DNA of 46,432 nt from an uncultured bacterium (GCA_905215105.1 CAJMOI010000002.1:1-46432); one strand, 5' to 3'. Positions 15,694 to 22,979 are shown, counted from the first letter of the stretch. A program made the numbers and translations. Notes: generated by a model from the letters alone, not told the origin.

Positions 15694-17020
15694 CCATCTG
15701 GCGGTAACAATCCCCCTGAAAGATATCCAGCGCATCCAGCTCTACATCAACACCGCTCGCCGGTCTCTCTCTCAAATTCAGAGGGAGACCGGGGCGGATT
15801 ACATCCTCAACGGCACGCTCTACAACATGAGCACGTTTGTACCTAATTGCCACTTGAAAGCAGATGGGAAGGTACTCTGCAAACCGGATTACACAGTCTC
15901 CGGCTACTCCTGGAATGATGGGCCGGACATTTCTATGGACACGCTGCCAGACGCCTCTCAGCGCAATTATATCACTTGCACACCGCTGATTGTTTCCGGA
16001 AAGCCACTCTCCAAATTGATCTATGACGAGGGGCAGGGCGGCAAACGTGGGCGCTCTGCCATTGGCGTCAAGGACGGCTCTCTGGCCCTTTACTGTACGA
16101 GGGACGGAGGGAGTATGACCCGGACGCCGGAAGCCCTCAGAGACGATTTGGCGGCGGCAGGATGGGATTCCGCGGTTATGCTGGATGGCGGCGGCTCCAG
16201 CCAGTGTTATTTCAAGGGCGCGGTCATCCAGAGCAGCAGAGCCGTGCATGATTTGATTCTGGTCTATCTCAAGAAAGGGGAGACAACTGTGGAAAAGAAG
16301 AAGGTGGTCCTGGACCCGGGCCATGACGCGGGAAACCTCGCCAACAAAAGCCCGGACGGAACCTATTATGAGCATGAGTTTGCCCTGGACATGGGGAAAC
16401 GCATTCAGAGCATCCTGGAGCGGCATAGCATTGCCGTCACCATGACCAGAACTGGCGGCGGGGAAGTCAGCCTTGCGCAGCGGTGTGCGATTGCAAACGC
16501 CATCAAAGACCTGGATTTGTTCGTGAGCCTGCACAGCAACGCCGCTGGAGATGGAGGCTGGTCCTCTGCCTCCGGATGGAGCGCATATGTCTACAAGACC
16601 AGCGGGAGCGGCTATGAGGCAGCAAAGGATATCCTGGAGGCTGTCAAAGACGCCGGAATTACTGTCAGGTCTACGCCGATTGTGGCGGACCCGTCGCTGT
16701 ATGTCTTGAAAGGCACCGTGGCTCCGGCTGTTCTGATCGAGCATGGCTTCCACACCAATCAAACAGACACCGCAAATCTCAAAAACTCCGCATACCGGCA
16801 GAAACTGGCGGAAGCGGAAGCAAAGGGCATCCTGAACTATCTGGGGATTGCCTGGAAGGAGGAAACTGTGGACAATCCTTCTGAAAGTGATCTGGCGGTC
16901 CAGTGGGTGCAGGAGAACGGCATTATGCTGGGCAACACGAACGGCGACATGATGCTGGACCAGCCCGTTACCCGCAGACAGTTTGCCGTGATGCTGTACA
17001 GGTATCACAATTTGAAGTAA
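15686..17020 (+). CDS. Two-domain endolysin: phosphodiester glycosidase-like plus N-acetylmuramoyl-L-alanine amidase
   Basis: Starting at ATG 15686 after GGGGAG, the 444-residue product has three parts. Residues 1-197 match the phosphodiester glycosidase (NAGPA-like) domain, with IGVKDGSLALYCTRDG and the signature VMLDGGGSSQ (164-173). Residues ~205-390 are an Amidase_3 zinc amidase with DPGHD (His213), a Glu near 229-231, SLHSNA and the catalytic IEHGF. Residues ~398-444 resemble a single S-layer-homology-like wall-binding repeat. It overlaps the holin stop. The amidase cuts the stem peptide from muramic acid; the substrate of the first domain is unknown and might be a wall polymer phosphodiester. 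Confidence 0.88.
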   Translation: MPDHLAVTIPLKDIQRIQLYINTARRSLSQIQRETGADYILNGTLYNMSTFVPNCHLKADGKVLCKPDYTVSGYSWNDGPDISMDTLPDASQRNYITCTPLIVSGKPLSKLIYDEGQGGKRGRSAIGVKDGSLALYCTRDGGSMTRTPEALRDDLAAAGWDSAVMLDGGGSSQCYFKGAVIQSSRAVHDLILVYLKKGETTVEKKKVVLDPGHDAGNLANKSPDGTYYEHEFALDMGKRIQSILERHSIAVTMTRTGGGEVSLAQRCAIANAIKDLDLFVSLHSNAAGDGGWSSASGWSAYVYKTSGSGYEAAKDILEAVKDAGITVRSTPIVADPSLYVLKGTVAPAVLIEHGFHTNQTDTANLKNSAYRQKLAEAEAKGILNYLGIAWKEETVDNPSESDLAVQWVQENGIMLGNTNGDMMLDQPVTRRQFAVMLYRYHNLK

Positions 17021-17034
17021 AAGGACGTGAACCA

Positions 17035-17286
17035 ATGAGCGCAAGAGTGAAATTACCACCACCGCTAGATAAACTCTTGCGCTCTCAGTTGGAGAGAGCT
17101 ATCTATGAAGCGGCCTTACATGAAGATGACGAATTTATAGCGAAACGGCGCATCATTGATAAGGCAGGCCAAATCGAAGTTGCAGCCGATCTTGGTTGGT
17201 ATCGTGGCGCTGTCAGCAGTCACGAAAGGTACATCTTCCAACGGGTTGCCGATGTAGCAAAGCAGCTCTACCCAAACTCAGCATAG
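17035..17286 (+). CDS. Small helical protein with possible HTH
   Basis: An 83-residue protein (MSARVKLPPPLDKLLRSQLE...) with AAALHEDDEFIAKRRIIDK and IEVAADLGWYRGAVSSHERY. The last segment has the spacing of a region-4-like helix-turn-helix. It directly follows the endolysin and is closed by a strong terminator, so it is the last gene of this late transcript unit. The DNA-binding role is inferred. Confidence 0.65.
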   Translation: MSARVKLPPPLDKLLRSQLERAIYEAALHEDDEFIAKRRIIDKAGQIEVAADLGWYRGAVSSHERYIFQRVADVAKQLYPNSA

Positions 17287-17308
17287 ATCAAGCATAAGTC
17301 TTACATAA

Positions 17309-17343
17309 CCCCGACTGGGAACGCCCCCAGCCGGGGATTTTTT
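17309..17343 (+). terminator. Rho-independent terminator after the lysis genes
   Basis: Inverted arms CCCCGaCTGGG and CCCAGcCGGGG (17309-17336) form a 10-bp stem with one bulged pair, followed by a run of six T. It separates the lysis genes from the post-lysis cassette. Confidence 0.85.
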
Positions 17344-17361
17344 ATGCGACAATATAGACAT

Positions 17362-17425
17362 GGAGGACGTGAGGATTCAAGGGTTGGTACACGTCGCCGC
17401 CCTCCTCACGGACTCCTTATTTTTG
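17362..17425 (+). other. Long hairpin leader of the post-lysis cassette
   Basis: GGAG and CGTGAGG (17362-17365, 17368-17374) pair with CCTCACG and CTCC (17404-17410, 17413-17416), leaving matched two-base internal loops. A T-rich run (17417-17425) follows. It could be a second terminator or an attenuator just before the cassette's first gene. A 34-codon ATG frame at 17360 runs through it but has no convincing ribosome site. Confidence 0.45.
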
Positions 17426-17444
17426 TTGCAAAGGACGTGTTATT

Positions 17445-17618
17445 TTGCTTGTGAATGGGTCTGAGCTTGTCAAGCGGCTGGTGGCCTGCGGATGGACCAC
17501 ATCCAACGCCACAGACGCCTGTTTTCAGTATGCGGCAGAGGGGAAATTTTCAGAATTGGAGGCGTTCATCCGGCAGCAGGAATTGTTGTTCGATGACCGG
17601 CGTGAATATGCGGTTTGA
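17445..17618 (+). CDS. Small helical protein, first gene of the post-lysis cassette
   Basis: A 57-codon frame starting at TTG 17445, five bases after AAAGGACGTG. The product LVNGSELVKRLVACGWTT... is amphipathic, with ELEAFIRQQELL near the end. Its stop overlaps the start of the cysteine-protease-like gene. The coupled layout and codon use support it; its function is unknown. Confidence 0.55.
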   Translation: MLVNGSELVKRLVACGWTTSNATDACFQYAAEGKFSELEAFIRQQELLFDDRREYAV

Positions 17619-17976
17619 ATTTTACAACGAAAACCCAGCCGGACGTAATGTTGGGGATTGCACAGTCAGAGCGATTTCTAAAGCCCTGGGCCAAAGCTGG
17701 GACGCTACCTATTGGAATCTCTGTATTGAAGGAAACCTGCTCAAAGATATGCCGTCAAGCAACGCTGTCTGGGGAGCCTATCTGCGCAGGCAGGGCTTCG
17801 AGAGGGACATTGTCAGAGATGATATGTCTGTAGCGGATTTCGCAACAGAGAACCCTCATGGGACCTATATTCTGGCGCTGTCCGGACATGTGGTCTGCGT
17901 TCAGGATTCTATTATATATGACACCTGGGACAGCGGGAATGAGATCGTTTTGTACTACTGGATGAAGGAGGATTAA
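17608..17976 (+). CDS. Papain-like cysteine protease candidate
   Basis: The 122-residue protein has the order of a papain-type triad: Cys18 in NVGDCTVRAIS, His94 in LSGHVVCV and Asp105 in IIYDTWDSG. The N-terminal Cys sits at the start of a helix and the His/Asp pair on neighbouring strands, as in small bacterial cysteine peptidases. I start it at ATG 17608; GTG at 17602 is possible. Enzymatic activity is inferred from the residues only. The protein lies in a cassette of structural-looking proteins. Confidence 0.6.
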   Translation: MRFEFYNENPAGRNVGDCTVRAISKALGQSWDATYWNLCIEGNLLKDMPSSNAVWGAYLRRQGFERDIVRDDMSVADFATENPHGTYILALSGHVVCVQDSIIYDTWDSGNEIVLYYWMKED

Positions 17977-17979
17977 TTC

Positions 17980-18441
17980 ATGGCTTATGGTTATCCGTCT
18001 TACTACAATCCCTATCAACCCTATCAGCCGCCTATGCCTGCCCAGATGGCACAGCTGAGGGCTGGGCAGTATCAGCCCCAACCGTTGCAAAATATGCAAC
18101 AACCACTCCAGCAGAACAACACACAGATTGTGTGGGTTCCCGGTGGGCAAGCGGCATTCGAGTACCCGGTAGCTCCCAATAGTGCCGTTGCCCTGTGGGA
18201 CAGCACCGCGCCGGTGATCTACCTTAAACAGGCTGACGCCTCTGGAAAGCCAACTACCAAGATTTACGACCTAGTGGAGAGAAGCGCCTCAAATGCTCCT
18301 GCAAGCCCTGCACAGCCCTCGCAGGCCCCGGCAGTGGAATATGCCACCCGGGAGCAGTTGGACGCTCTAGCGGCCCGTGTGGACGCTCTGAGTACGCCAA
18401 AAATTGCAAAGGCGAAAAAGGAGGCTGCGAACGATGAGTAA
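17980..18441 (+). CDS. Pro/Gln/Tyr-rich cassette protein
   Basis: This 153-residue protein begins MAYGYPSYYNPYQPYQPP, followed by a Gln/Pro-rich low-complexity segment to about residue 45. A compact domain follows (QIVWVPGGQAAFEYPVAPNS ... ADASGKPTTKIYDLVE), then an Ala/Pro linker and a short coiled coil (REQLDALAARVDAL). The middle domain resembles small beta domains in Clostridia phage proteins. The YPxxYNPYQP start looks like a surface or coat protein, but no function is known. Confidence 0.65.
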   Translation: MAYGYPSYYNPYQPYQPPMPAQMAQLRAGQYQPQPLQNMQQPLQQNNTQIVWVPGGQAAFEYPVAPNSAVALWDSTAPVIYLKQADASGKPTTKIYDLVERSASNAPASPAQPSQAPAVEYATREQLDALAARVDALSTPKIAKAKKEAANDE

Positions 18442-18658
18442 TCCGTTTTTCAACGCTATGGGCGGCGCTAATCTCCCCGGCCCCATGGGAAACATGATGG
18501 GAATGCTCCAACAGTTCAAGGAATTCCGCCAAACTTTTCAGGGTGACCCAAAAGCAAAGGTACAGGAGCTTCTTAATTCCGGACAGATGACCCAGGCGCA
18601 ATTCAACGAATTGCAGGGAATGGCAAGAGCATTTCAGCAAATGATGAGCAATCAATAG
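18434..18658 (+). CDS. Small Met/Gln-rich cassette protein
   Basis: A 74-residue protein starting within the last codons of the previous gene. It has a Gly/Pro/Met-rich N terminus (NPFFNAMGGANLPGPMG) and a helical part with VQELLNSGQMTQAQFNEL, which looks like a SHOCT-like helix pair. The overlap suggests translational coupling. Its function is unknown. Confidence 0.65.
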   Translation: MSNPFFNAMGGANLPGPMGNMMGMLQQFKEFRQTFQGDPKAKVQELLNSGQMTQAQFNELQGMARAFQQMMSNQ

Positions 18659-18663
18659 GCTTG

Positions 18664-18679
18664 AATCGTGGCCACGATT
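18664..18679. other. Perfect 16-bp palindrome between cassette genes
   Basis: AATCGTGGCCACGATT is a perfect palindrome 35 bases before the next start codon. There is no T-run, so it is not a clear terminator. It may be a protein-binding site or an RNA processing hairpin separating the first half of the cassette from the glycine-rich membrane protein. Confidence 0.5.
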
Positions 18680-18714
18680 TAGCATAGAAAACAAATTTTG
18701 AAAGGAGAAATCAC

Positions 18715-19530
18715 ATGTCTCTTAATTCTGAAACTCCCTTTACCATGCCTGTGGTTCCAGCTGGTTCTACGAGCGGCAATGGCGGCGGTGGCATGGGCTG
18801 GGGTAACGATGGCTCGTGGTGGATTATTATCCTGTTCCTGTTTATCTTCGCCGGTGGTTGGAATCGCGGCAACTGGGGCGGCAATGGAAACGGTGCAACC
18901 CCCTCCGGCTCCGGGGCTATCGACAACTATGTCCTCGCCTCTGACTTCGCTCAGGTGGAGCGCAAGCTGGACACTGTTCAGCAGGGTCTTTGCGACGGTT
19001 TTTACACTACCGCACAGCAGATCAACGGTTTAAACACCGCTGTTTTGACCAACGGCAACGCAACCCAGATGGCAATCATGCAGGGCAACAACGCTTTGCA
19101 GGCACAGATTGCAGACTGTTGCTGCACCAATCGCTATGACGCGCTTCAAAACGCAAATGCGACACAGGCGATGATCCAGGCGAACACTACCCAGGGTGTG
19201 ATGAACACCACTGCCATCCAGAACCAGATTCAGAATTGCTGCTGTGACATTGAGAAGTCCACCATGCAGACGCGCTTCGAGGCCCAGCAGATGAATTGCA
19301 ACACCCTGCAAGCCATTGACCGCGTGGGAGATCGCATCATTGATTACCTTGCGGCGGATAAGGCTCAGGCCCTGCGGGACGAGAATCAGGCTCTGCGGCT
19401 GGCGGCTTCTCAGCAGGCTCAGAACAATTACTTGGTCAACCAGCTCCGTCCGTGTCCTGTCCCGGCCTATCAGGTTCCGAACCCTTATGCCGGTTGTGGG
19501 TGCTATAGCTCCTGCGGTTGTGGCTGCTAA
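18715..19530 (+). CDS. Gly-rich, Cys-rich membrane protein of the post-lysis cassette
   Basis: A 271-residue protein. Residues ~18-60 form a Gly/Trp-rich segment around one membrane span (WWIIILFLFIFAGGW). Residues ~70-230 are helical and Gln/Asn/Ala-rich, with two CCC clusters (ADCCCTN and QNCCCDI). The tail is Cys/Gly/Tyr-rich (NPYAGCGCYSSCGCGC). The Cys clusters could bind metal, be lipidated or form disulphide crosslinks. I recall similar proteins in gut Clostridia prophages but no function. AAAGGAG precedes the ATG. Confidence 0.72.
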   Translation: MSLNSETPFTMPVVPAGSTSGNGGGGMGWGNDGSWWIIILFLFIFAGGWNRGNWGGNGNGATPSGSGAIDNYVLASDFAQVERKLDTVQQGLCDGFYTTAQQINGLNTAVLTNGNATQMAIMQGNNALQAQIADCCCTNRYDALQNANATQAMIQANTTQGVMNTTAIQNQIQNCCCDIEKSTMQTRFEAQQMNCNTLQAIDRVGDRIIDYLAADKAQALRDENQALRLAASQQAQNNYLVNQLRPCPVPAYQVPNPYAGCGCYSSCGCGC

Positions 19531-19645
19531 AACCAAATACATCAGCTTTCCGGCATGACCGGAATGTTCGGCCCCGTGCCGATACTACAACAACGCGGCG
19601 GGGCAATGGCTCCGCCGTATTCTTTTATGAGAAAGGATTGATTTT

Positions 19646-20068
19646 ATGGCTGAATTTACCGGAGTATTTGTTCAGCAGATCGCGGCTAATGGGAATGCAG
19701 TTTTTAGCGAAACGCCCGTTTCCGGCTCCAATTGTATCGTTCATCGGGAAGGTTCTGGTATCATCACTCTGCGAGGGATGACCAATCAGTGCCGTGCCCG
19801 TTACAAGGTGGTATTTGGCGGGAATATTGCCATCCCGACCGGCGGGACAGTTGGACCCATCTCTGTCGCTATCGCCGTGGAGGGCGAGGCCCTTGGAAGT
19901 GCGACCGCTATTGTCACCCCTGCAGCAGTTAATGAGTTCTTCAATGTATTTGCCGCCGCATTTATTGAGGTTCCCCGCGGCTGCTGTGTGACAGTGGCTG
20001 TCAAAAACACCTCCACAGAGACGATTGAGCTGGAAAATGCCAACGTGATCGTTGAGCGTGTATGCTGA
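19646..20068 (+). CDS. Beta-rich jelly-roll-like cassette protein
   Basis: A 140-residue protein, almost all beta strand: VSGSNCIVHREGSGIITLRG, GNIAIPTGGTVGPISVAIA, VPRGCCVTVAVKN. The organisation resembles the BclA/TNF-like jelly-roll domains on spore or virion surfaces, although similarity is only at the level of pattern. Three Cys positions suggest crosslinking. It sits between the Cys-rich membrane protein and a Tyr/Arg-rich protein. Confidence 0.65.
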   Translation: MAEFTGVFVQQIAANGNAVFSETPVSGSNCIVHREGSGIITLRGMTNQCRARYKVVFGGNIAIPTGGTVGPISVAIAVEGEALGSATAIVTPAAVNEFFNVFAAAFIEVPRGCCVTVAVKNTSTETIELENANVIVERVC

Positions 20069-20082
20069 AAGGAGAGAGCAAA

Positions 20083-20502
20083 ATGAAAGCACTGTATGAG
20101 CTGAAAGATAAGTTTGAGATGGAGCTGGAGGAACTAGCTCGGAAGGGAGAACTGGGCGCTGGCGATTTGGAGCTGGCACATAAGCTCACCGACACCATCA
20201 AGAACATTGACAAAATCTGTGCTCTGGAGGAAGATGGTGGTTACTCCGAGGCCGGAGACTGGGAAGGGCGCGGGGCTTACAATCGCGGTTCCAGCTATGC
20301 CAATCGCGGAAAACACTACGTTCGGGGCCATTACTCCCGAGATGGTTACAGCAATCGCGGCTACAGCCGTGAAAGCGGTTACAGCCGACATGACGCAAAA
20401 GAGCAGATGATGGCCCAGTTGGAGGATATGATGGGCTCTGTGTCGAATGAGCGGGAGCGTGAGGCTATCCGCCGCTGCATGGAACAGCTGGACCGTGAGT
20501 AA
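20083..20502 (+). CDS. Helical protein with Tyr/Ser/Arg-rich low-complexity linker
   Basis: From ATG 20083 after AAAGGAG the product has 139 residues. Residues 1-48 are a charged helix pair, residues ~55-105 a repeated Tyr-Ser-Arg-Gly-Tyr linker (SNRGYSRESGYSRH), and the C terminus a helix with MMAQLEDMMGSVSNERERE. The linker resembles sticky, phase-separating or coat-type sequences. Its function is unknown; it belongs to the same cassette. Confidence 0.65.
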   Translation: MKALYELKDKFEMELEELARKGELGAGDLELAHKLTDTIKNIDKICALEEDGGYSEAGDWEGRGAYNRGSSYANRGKHYVRGHYSRDGYSNRGYSRESGYSRHDAKEQMMAQLEDMMGSVSNEREREAIRRCMEQLDRE

Positions 20503-20514
20503 GGGGGTGCCGCC

Positions 20515-20997
20515 ATGAATGGCACCAACGAAGCGCGGGAAGGCTCCCGAGAATGGCTCCTTTTAAAAATTGCGGAATGCATGGTTGAACCAATGAGCGA
20601 ACGGACGGCAGAACGTTTAAGCACTTACAGCGGAGCGTACAACACTATCTGCCAATGGGAAAACGGAAAGCCTCCCGATTCCAATTCAGCTAAACCGTTC
20701 ACCCAGGAAGAGGCGAAAGAGTGGACCAGCGCAATGCAGAATGTAGACGGAACTACCGGTCCGCACTGGACGTTGGAACAAACCAACCAGATCATGACGC
20801 AGCGCGGCATCAACTGCGACCCTTATCAATGGTGGGTAGCTATGAACATGGTATATTCCGATTACAGCAAGGTCGCCAAGAAGCTCAATGTCAGCAATAT
20901 CGACTTCTATGCCGAAATTGCGAAAGCGTTTCTGGACGACCAGGACGCCGCTCCCGACAAGCTTGCTCGGTACTATGAGTTTGTCGTGAAGCGCTGA
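20515..20997 (+). CDS. DUF7841-like conserved phage protein
   Basis: A 160-residue helical protein with WLLLKIAECMVEPMSERTAE near the start and WTLEQTNQIMTQRGINCDPY. I associate this with a conserved gut-phage family labelled DUF7841, from memory. AAGGGGGTG precedes the ATG. It closes the post-lysis cassette and is followed by a hairpin and the attP region. Its function is unknown. Confidence 0.65.
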   Translation: MNGTNEAREGSREWLLLKIAECMVEPMSERTAERLSTYSGAYNTICQWENGKPPDSNSAKPFTQEEAKEWTSAMQNVDGTTGPHWTLEQTNQIMTQRGINCDPYQWWVAMNMVYSDYSKVAKKLNVSNIDFYAEIAKAFLDDQDAAPDKLARYYEFVVKR

Positions 20998-21003
20998 TGA
21001 TAG

Positions 21004-21029
21004 TCCCCGCTCTCTCATGAGGGCGGGGA
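21004..21029 (+). terminator. Hairpin ending the late region
   Basis: TCCCCGC (21004-21010) pairs with GCGGGGA (21023-21029) around a 12-base loop. Only TTTC follows, so termination may be partial. It is placed six bases after the last late gene. Confidence 0.55.
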
Positions 21030-21150
21030 TTTCAGTTAGCATTTTAGTTAGCATTTACTTGTGGCAATGAGTATTTTTCATATCTAAACAAGAACTGCCA
21101 GTTCTAAAATAAATCTTTTTGATTTGCTCGCAAACCATTGAAACACAAAG

Positions 21151-21185
21151 AAAAACCACGCAACCATTGAGGCTACGTGGTTTTT
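21151..21185. terminator. Bidirectional terminator between late genes and integrase
   Basis: AAAAACCACG (21151-21160) and CGTGGTTTTT (21176-21185) form a perfect 10-bp stem with A- and T-runs on either side. It can end both the rightward late transcript and the leftward integrase/tRNA-core transcript. Confidence 0.85.
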
Positions 21186-21190
21186 AGGTT

Positions 21191-21223
21191 TGGTGCCGGT
21201 GGTGGGACTCGAACCCACAAGGC
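21191..21223 (-). repeat. tRNA-Leu-like 3' end, att core
   Basis: On the minus strand the T-arm (GTGGGTTCGAGTCCCAC), a CACCGGC acceptor strand, discriminator A and CCA are present, but the 5' half of a tRNA is absent. An acceptor partner GCCGGTG is typical of tRNA-Leu, so the attB is probably the 3' end of a tRNA-Leu gene. This piece restores the tRNA on integration. Confidence 0.75.
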
Positions 21224-21257
21224 AAACTGTATAACCCATGAAAAATAAAGAAAATTT

Positions 21258-22319
21258 TCAAGAGTTAGCATTTTTATTAGCATTTTCTTTTCGATTGTAG
21301 AAATCTGACATGGCGGATTTGTAATGATCTATATCGCTTCTCGCTATGTGAGTATATATTTTATGCATGGTAGCTGCATCTTTCCATCCTCCTATTTCCA
21401 TCGCGATTTTCTCTGGCATTTTGAGGTGGTAAGCCAACGATGCAAAACTGTGTCTTAATCCATGGATTGTGACGTCAGTAATTCCTGCCTCAGCACACGC
21501 CTTGTGAACGTACACACGAAGTGTGTCTTGGTCATAATCCATAATAGGCCCAGACGGCTTTCTGAGCCGCGCTATGGCATCTGAAAGCTCTGGAATAAGT
21601 ATTGGGACCATGCGAGTGCTAGAGGCATTTTTGTTCTGTTTTTTGCGCACCCATGATGACTTGTCTGCACGAACAACGGCCCCTGATACTCGAATTATTT
21701 TGGGGCTTGAGGGAATGTCTTCCCATTTCAATGCAGATATTTCAGATATTCTCAAAGAAGATAAAGCTAATAATGCGCCTACCGCAACTTTTGTGTTTTT
21801 TATATGATCCACAAACTTCAAGATTTCATCTGGCTGCAAAAATGCTGTGTTAGCGGGTGGGATAGCCGGTATAGATACGTCTGGAAGCTGGATTTTTTCG
21901 CACTGATATGCCACGGTTCTCAAAAACATCCATGTGTTTTTAAGTGTTTTAGGAGCACATAGTGCAGCTTCATTATTTACGATAGTCTGCCAATCACATT
22001 CCTGTACTTCTTGGAACGGTTTTCCCATAATAGACTTGAACCTATTTCGCTGAATAGAGCGGTACCCTCGAATGGTTGACGGAGATAGGGCATTATCCTT
22101 GTTTTTTATATAAGAATCAATATCTTGGGAAATTGTTTTTAGTTTTTCTGGTTGTTTTTCTATGACTCGTTTTCCAGCTAGATACTCCGCCTTGATTGCC
22201 TGTGCCTCTCGGATGCACTTCTTTCGGTCAAAGTCCGATATGCTGACGCTCTCTCCGCCTAAGCGCAATTGGATGAACCATTTTCCGGATGATAACTTTC
22301 TTGGCTCTGGAACTTTCAC
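21258..22319 (-). CDS. int: Tyrosine integrase
   Basis: The minus-strand product has 353 residues from GTG 22319, chosen because AGGAGG lies just upstream. It has an N-terminal arm-binding domain, a SAM-like core-binding domain with STIRGYRSIQRNRF, and a catalytic domain. The latter carries Arg in LSSLRISEISALKW, HGLRHSFASLAYH (His and second Arg), GGWKDAATM and the nucleophile Tyr in HKIYTHIARSD. It integrates and excises phage DNA at the neighbouring attP. The C-terminal codons (NANKNANS) double as the right arm-site repeats. Confidence 0.95.
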   Translation of the reverse strand: MKVPEPRKLSSGKWFIQLRLGGESVSISDFDRKKCIREAQAIKAEYLAGKRVIEKQPEKLKTISQDIDSYIKNKDNALSPSTIRGYRSIQRNRFKSIMGKPFQEVQECDWQTIVNNEAALCAPKTLKNTWMFLRTVAYQCEKIQLPDVSIPAIPPANTAFLQPDEILKFVDHIKNTKVAVGALLALSSLRISEISALKWEDIPSSPKIIRVSGAVVRADKSSWVRKKQNKNASSTRMVPILIPELSDAIARLRKPSGPIMDYDQDTLRVYVHKACAEAGITDVTIHGLRHSFASLAYHLKMPEKIAMEIGGWKDAATMHKIYTHIARSDIDHYKSAMSDFYNRKENANKNANS

Positions 22320-22340
22320 AACATTACCTCCTAGAAACAC

Positions 22341-22372
22341 GCCGCCAGGAAATTCCTGACGGCGGCTTTTTT
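22341..22372. terminator. Hairpin between integrase and membrane-protein gene
   Basis: GCCGCC-GGAA pairs with TTCC-GGCGGC in an interrupted stem (22341-22366) followed by a run of six T on the plus strand. It lies upstream of the integrase start and could isolate the integrase from the genes to its right. Confidence 0.5.
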
Positions 22373-22979
22373 ACTGCTGAAAATATGCAAAAATCAAGGT
22401 TGCAAGGCCAACGACAACAGCGGCCAGTCCCCACCAGGAGAAAAACAGAGACACGAGGCCCGTTATGGAAACAATAAGGCCGACAATAAAACTGCCAAAA
22501 GAAAAATCTATGGAGCGAGTAACGGTAGCGTCAACATCACTTTGATACACATGCCCGGTGTTGATCTGTGGATTGATAGTCTGTCTGATCTGGTCAACTT
22601 CTTTTTTCGCAAGTTTTTTGGTATTACTTCCTCTTACAAGTGAAATGACAGCTACAGTAGCACAAGCGATGCACCATGTTGACCAAACGATAAGGTCTAC
22701 ATAAATTCCACCCATTGTATAGCCAAGCAGAGAAGCAATACCAAAGAGAACCACAATGGATATATCTCCAGGTTTGCTCCCTTTCCTAGTCACAATAGAT
22801 ACAATTCCGCCTGCAACCATAAGAAGAGCAACGATATACCCTATAGTTCCGCTATAACTTCCAACATCTAGCAAATTGTTAGCGATTCTATCTATAAACG
22901 AAGCAGCCCTCGACTGATATACTACTACTGCGCTAAGTACGATAGAAATAATGCCGGACAAAAGTTTCCAAGTTTTCAT
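22371..22979 (-). CDS. Multi-span membrane protein of the lysogeny region
   Basis: The 202-residue protein has about six hydrophobic segments: near residues 8-22, 45-62, 75-90, 93-112, 163-178 and 182-199. A cytoplasmic-looking charged stretch runs from about 114 to 145. Its place between integrase and repressor and expression from the repressor strand fit a lysogenic conversion or superinfection-exclusion protein, but no motif proves this. AGGAGGAAGAG precedes the start. Confidence 0.65.
   Translation of the reverse strand: MKTWKLLSGIISIVLSAVVVYQSRAASFIDRIANNLLDVGSYSGTIGYIVALLMVAGGIVSIVTRKGSKPGDISIVVLFGIASLLGYTMGGIYVDLIVWSTWCIACATVAVISLVRGSNTKKLAKKEVDQIRQTINPQINTGHVYQSDVDATVTRSIDFSFGSFIVGLIVSITGLVSLFFSWWGLAAVVVGLATLIFAYFQQ

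Larger units (their letters stand above)
21035..21285. other. Intact attP attachment region
   Basis: The 10-bp sequence GTTAGCATTT occurs at 21035-21044 and 21047-21056, and again at 21264-21273, with ATTAGCATTT at 21276-21285. Each pair is spaced 12 bases and all are in the same orientation. They flank a tRNA 3'-end core (21191-21223). This is the expected architecture of a tyrosine-integrase attP: arm-type sites on both sides of a core. The right pair lies in the last codons of the integrase gene. Phage DNA on both sides means the site is unrecombined. Confidence 0.72.

Noticed and set aside
17360..17464. A 34-codon ORF in the leader of the post-lysis cassette
   Set aside because: It runs through a long hairpin, has no good ribosome site and ends inside the better supported gene that starts at 17445.
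21091..21105. A second LexA box
   Set aside because: The GAAC and GTTC halves are five bases apart instead of four and there is no promoter or gene start next to it.
21191..21240. A functional tRNA-Leu gene
   Set aside because: Only the T-arm and acceptor 3' half are present. The sequence upstream on that strand is the integrase 3' end.
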